Source: PGZG01 sp046292765 (GTDB lineage: Bacteria; Pseudomonadota; Gammaproteobacteria; Pseudomonadales; Alcanivoracaceae). From it: a stretch of 64,000 bases of DNA. The position numbers and the translations under genes were made by a program. This document shows positions 62,624 through 64,000 of the stretch, one piece after another. Within the stretch, counting starts at the first letter, position 1, and every line of letters starts with the position of its first letter. The notes under the pieces were generated by a model that saw only the letters and a program-made list of their open reading frames with translations, ran no database searches and was not told the origin of the DNA. The stretch lies in NCBI GenBank assembly GCA_046292765.1, contig JBKBQA010000007.1:123014-187013 (forward strand), given 5' to 3'.

Positions 62624-63694
62624 GTGACCCCCGACGTCGATCTCATAGCACTGGCGGCGCAAATCCGACTCTGGGGCCGCGAACTCGGCTTTCAGCAGGT
62701 CGGCATTGCCGACACCGACCTTCGTCAAGCGGAAGCGCGGCTGGGTGATTGGTTGCAGCAGGGCCGACACGCCGACATGGACTGGATGGCCGCCCACGGC
62801 CACAAGCGCAGCCGACCAGCGGATCTGGAGCCCGGTACCCTGCGGGTGATCTCGCTCAGATTGGACTACCTGCCCGCTGACACCGATGCCATCCGCGTGC
62901 TGCGCGACCCGGAAAAAGCCTATATCTCCCGCTATGCACTCGGTCGCGATTACCACAAGCTGATCCGCAAACGCCTCGGCAAACTGGCCGAACGAATCCG
63001 CTCTGCAGTGCAAGACAGCCAGCTCGCCCGCGCCTTTGTCGATAGCGCACCGGTGATGGAAAAGCCGCTGGCCGAAAAAGCCGGACTTGGCTGGCAAGGC
63101 AAACACACCCTGATCCTGAATCGTGAAGCCGGCAGCTGGTTCTTCCTTGGTGAAATCTACACCGACCTGCCCCTGCCGGTGGACCAGCCGGCGGAAGACC
63201 ACTGCGGCAAATGCCGCGCCTGCATCACCGTGTGCCCCACCGACGCGATTGTTGCCCCCTATCAGCTCGACGCGCGTCGCTGCATCAGCTGGCTCACCAT
63301 CGAAAACAAGGGCGCCATACCCGAAGCACTGCGCCCCCTGATCGGCAACCGCATCTTTGGCTGCGACGACTGCCAACTGGTGTGCCCCTGGAACCGCTTT
63401 GCCACTGCCACCCGCGAACAGGACTTCGCCCCCCGCCACCACCTCGACAAGCCTGATCTGGTGAGCCTGTTCCTGTGGAGCGAAGACGAATTCCTGCAAC
63501 GCACCAAAGGCTCCCCCATCCGCCGCACCGGCTATGCAGGCTGGCTACGCAATGTGGCGGTAGCACTGGGGAACGGACCGGCAACGGAACGGGCAGTGGC
63601 GGCGCTGCAACAGCGGATCAATGAAGTGCCAGAAATGGTGCAGGAGCACGTGGCCTGGGCATTAGAAAGACTGGGTTCACCGGCCGCCGGATAA
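62624..63694 (+). CDS. queG: Epoxyqueuosine reductase
   Basis: QueG performs the last step of queuosine synthesis in tRNA with cobalamin and two [4Fe-4S] clusters. The 356-residue protein has the DUF1730-type N-terminal domain (YISRYALGRDYHKLIRKRLGKLAERI, AEKAGLGWQGKHTLILNREAGSWFFLGEI) and the cluster motifs CGKCRACITVCPTDAI with CDDCQLVCPWN. A C-terminal HEAT-like segment follows. The GTG at 62624 is the first usable start after the divergent promoter. It is divergent from nnr, as in Pseudomonas. Confidence 0.97.
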   Translation: MTPDVDLIALAAQIRLWGRELGFQQVGIADTDLRQAEARLGDWLQQGRHADMDWMAAHGHKRSRPADLEPGTLRVISLRLDYLPADTDAIRVLRDPEKAYISRYALGRDYHKLIRKRLGKLAERIRSAVQDSQLARAFVDSAPVMEKPLAEKAGLGWQGKHTLILNREAGSWFFLGEIYTDLPLPVDQPAEDHCGKCRACITVCPTDAIVAPYQLDARRCISWLTIENKGAIPEALRPLIGNRIFGCDDCQLVCPWNRFATATREQDFAPRHHLDKPDLVSLFLWSEDEFLQRTKGSPIRRTGYAGWLRNVAVALGNGPATERAVAALQQRINEVPEMVQEHVAWALERLGSPAAG

Positions 63695-64000
63695 ACCCGC
63701 CACGCCCAGCCCCCCCAGGTTGCGGCAAGTAACTGACTTTACTATATATCCCGAACATGCCATCACGGTGATATCAGCCAATAAGGCGCCGGATTATGTC
63801 GACGCTTCGACTTTACGAATCGGGATAGTATTTGTGGTGGCCAGATAACCCGTTGGTGTGAATAATCTTTGCTTCTCGTGTCGACAAATCCCGGCCAGGG
63901 GTTAACCGGACGAAGGGTTATGTCGACGCTTCTAATGAATACAGCTGTTGGACATAACCGCTTCGCGGTGGAGTGCAAAATTCACGGAAGAAGGGGCTAC
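63695..64000. other. Noncoding end of window with attC-like palindromes
   Basis: Apart from a 71-codon minus-strand frame without any ribosome binding site or family resemblance, nothing codes here. A 15-bp direct repeat TTATGTCGACGCTTC occurs at 63794-63808 and 63918-63932. The region is more A/T-rich than its neighbours and carries integron attC-like boxes. Confidence 0.6.
63843..63923 (-). repeat. attC-like imperfect palindrome
   Basis: On the minus strand an ACATAAC box (63923-63917), a CCTT spacer and CGTCCGGT (63912-63905) are mirrored 81 bp away by ACCAACG (63857-63851) and GTTATCT (63849-63843). The paired boxes, with one extra unpaired base in the inner left box, match the R''-L''-L'-R' plan of integron attC sites. 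A second ACATAAC complement at 63952-63958 suggests a neighbouring site. No integrase gene is in the window. Confidence 0.4.

Noticed and set aside
63763..63978. 71-codon minus-strand frame at the right edge
   Set aside because: It runs through the attC-like palindrome and direct repeats, with no ribosome binding site and no recognisable family.

Overview
The window is a GC-rich chromosomal stretch of a gammaproteobacterium. Its conserved blocks follow the gene order known from Pseudomonas and relatives: xseB-ispA-dxs; glyA-nrdR-ribD-ribE-ribBA with ribH-nusB-thiL-pgpA; dnaB-rplI-rpsR-priB-rpsF-rlmB-rnr-tRNA-Leu; and purA-hisZ-hflCK-hflX-hfq-miaA-mutL-amidase-tsaE-nnrD-queG. MutL carries a Pseudomonas-type endonuclease-like motif, and REP-like hairpins of Pseudomonas style are present. 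A marine relative of Pseudomonadales/Oceanospirillales such as Alcanivoracaceae is my best guess, but this is inference from synteny only. The sequence is a draft: two N runs (32556-32655 and 36448-36544) both fall inside repeats.

Left third (1-21.8 kb). A partial transglutaminase-like gene and a thioesterase precede the isoprenoid genes xseB-ispA-dxs. A diguanylate cyclase, pgpA, an NDH-2-like flavoprotein, thiL, nusB and ribH form one leftward operon. The classical riboflavin operon is split here by about 5 kb of accessory genes: a di-iron/MBL protein, a small barrel protein, an alpha/beta hydrolase and a large lipoprotein with an acidic repeat. The second half of the riboflavin genes (ribBA-ribE-ribD-nrdR-glyA) follows. 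The GTP cyclohydrolase II half of RibBA lacks its zinc cysteines, and no ribA is present between dxs and pgpA. The translation factor gene ettA is overlapped by a PilZ-domain gene.

Middle (21.8-49.4 kb). radA, alr, dnaB and the rpsF-priB-rpsR-rplI operon are followed by two exported proteins of unknown function, then rlmB and rnr. Next comes tRNA-Leu(CAG), whose 3' end is re-copied in 135-bp tandem units, as in the E. coli rtT arrangement. Between this tRNA and purA, normally close neighbours, sits a two-partner secretion locus of about 16 kb. It has a TpsB transporter and a giant, highly repetitive TpsA adhesin of about 4,700 residues that unusually ends in a LysM domain.

Right third (49.4-64 kb). 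The purA-to-nnrD genes form a dense leftward cluster interrupted only between hfq and hflX by a terminator and repeat elements; queG diverges from nnrD. The last 300 bp look like integron attC-type palindromes rather than coding DNA.

The most novel-looking items are a hairpin element found at two distant sites (19.6 kb and 55.8 kb), whose 22-nt loop is nearly identical while the stem arms are unrelated; the rtT-like tRNA-Leu repeats; the LysM-tailed TPS adhesin; and the attC-like right edge.
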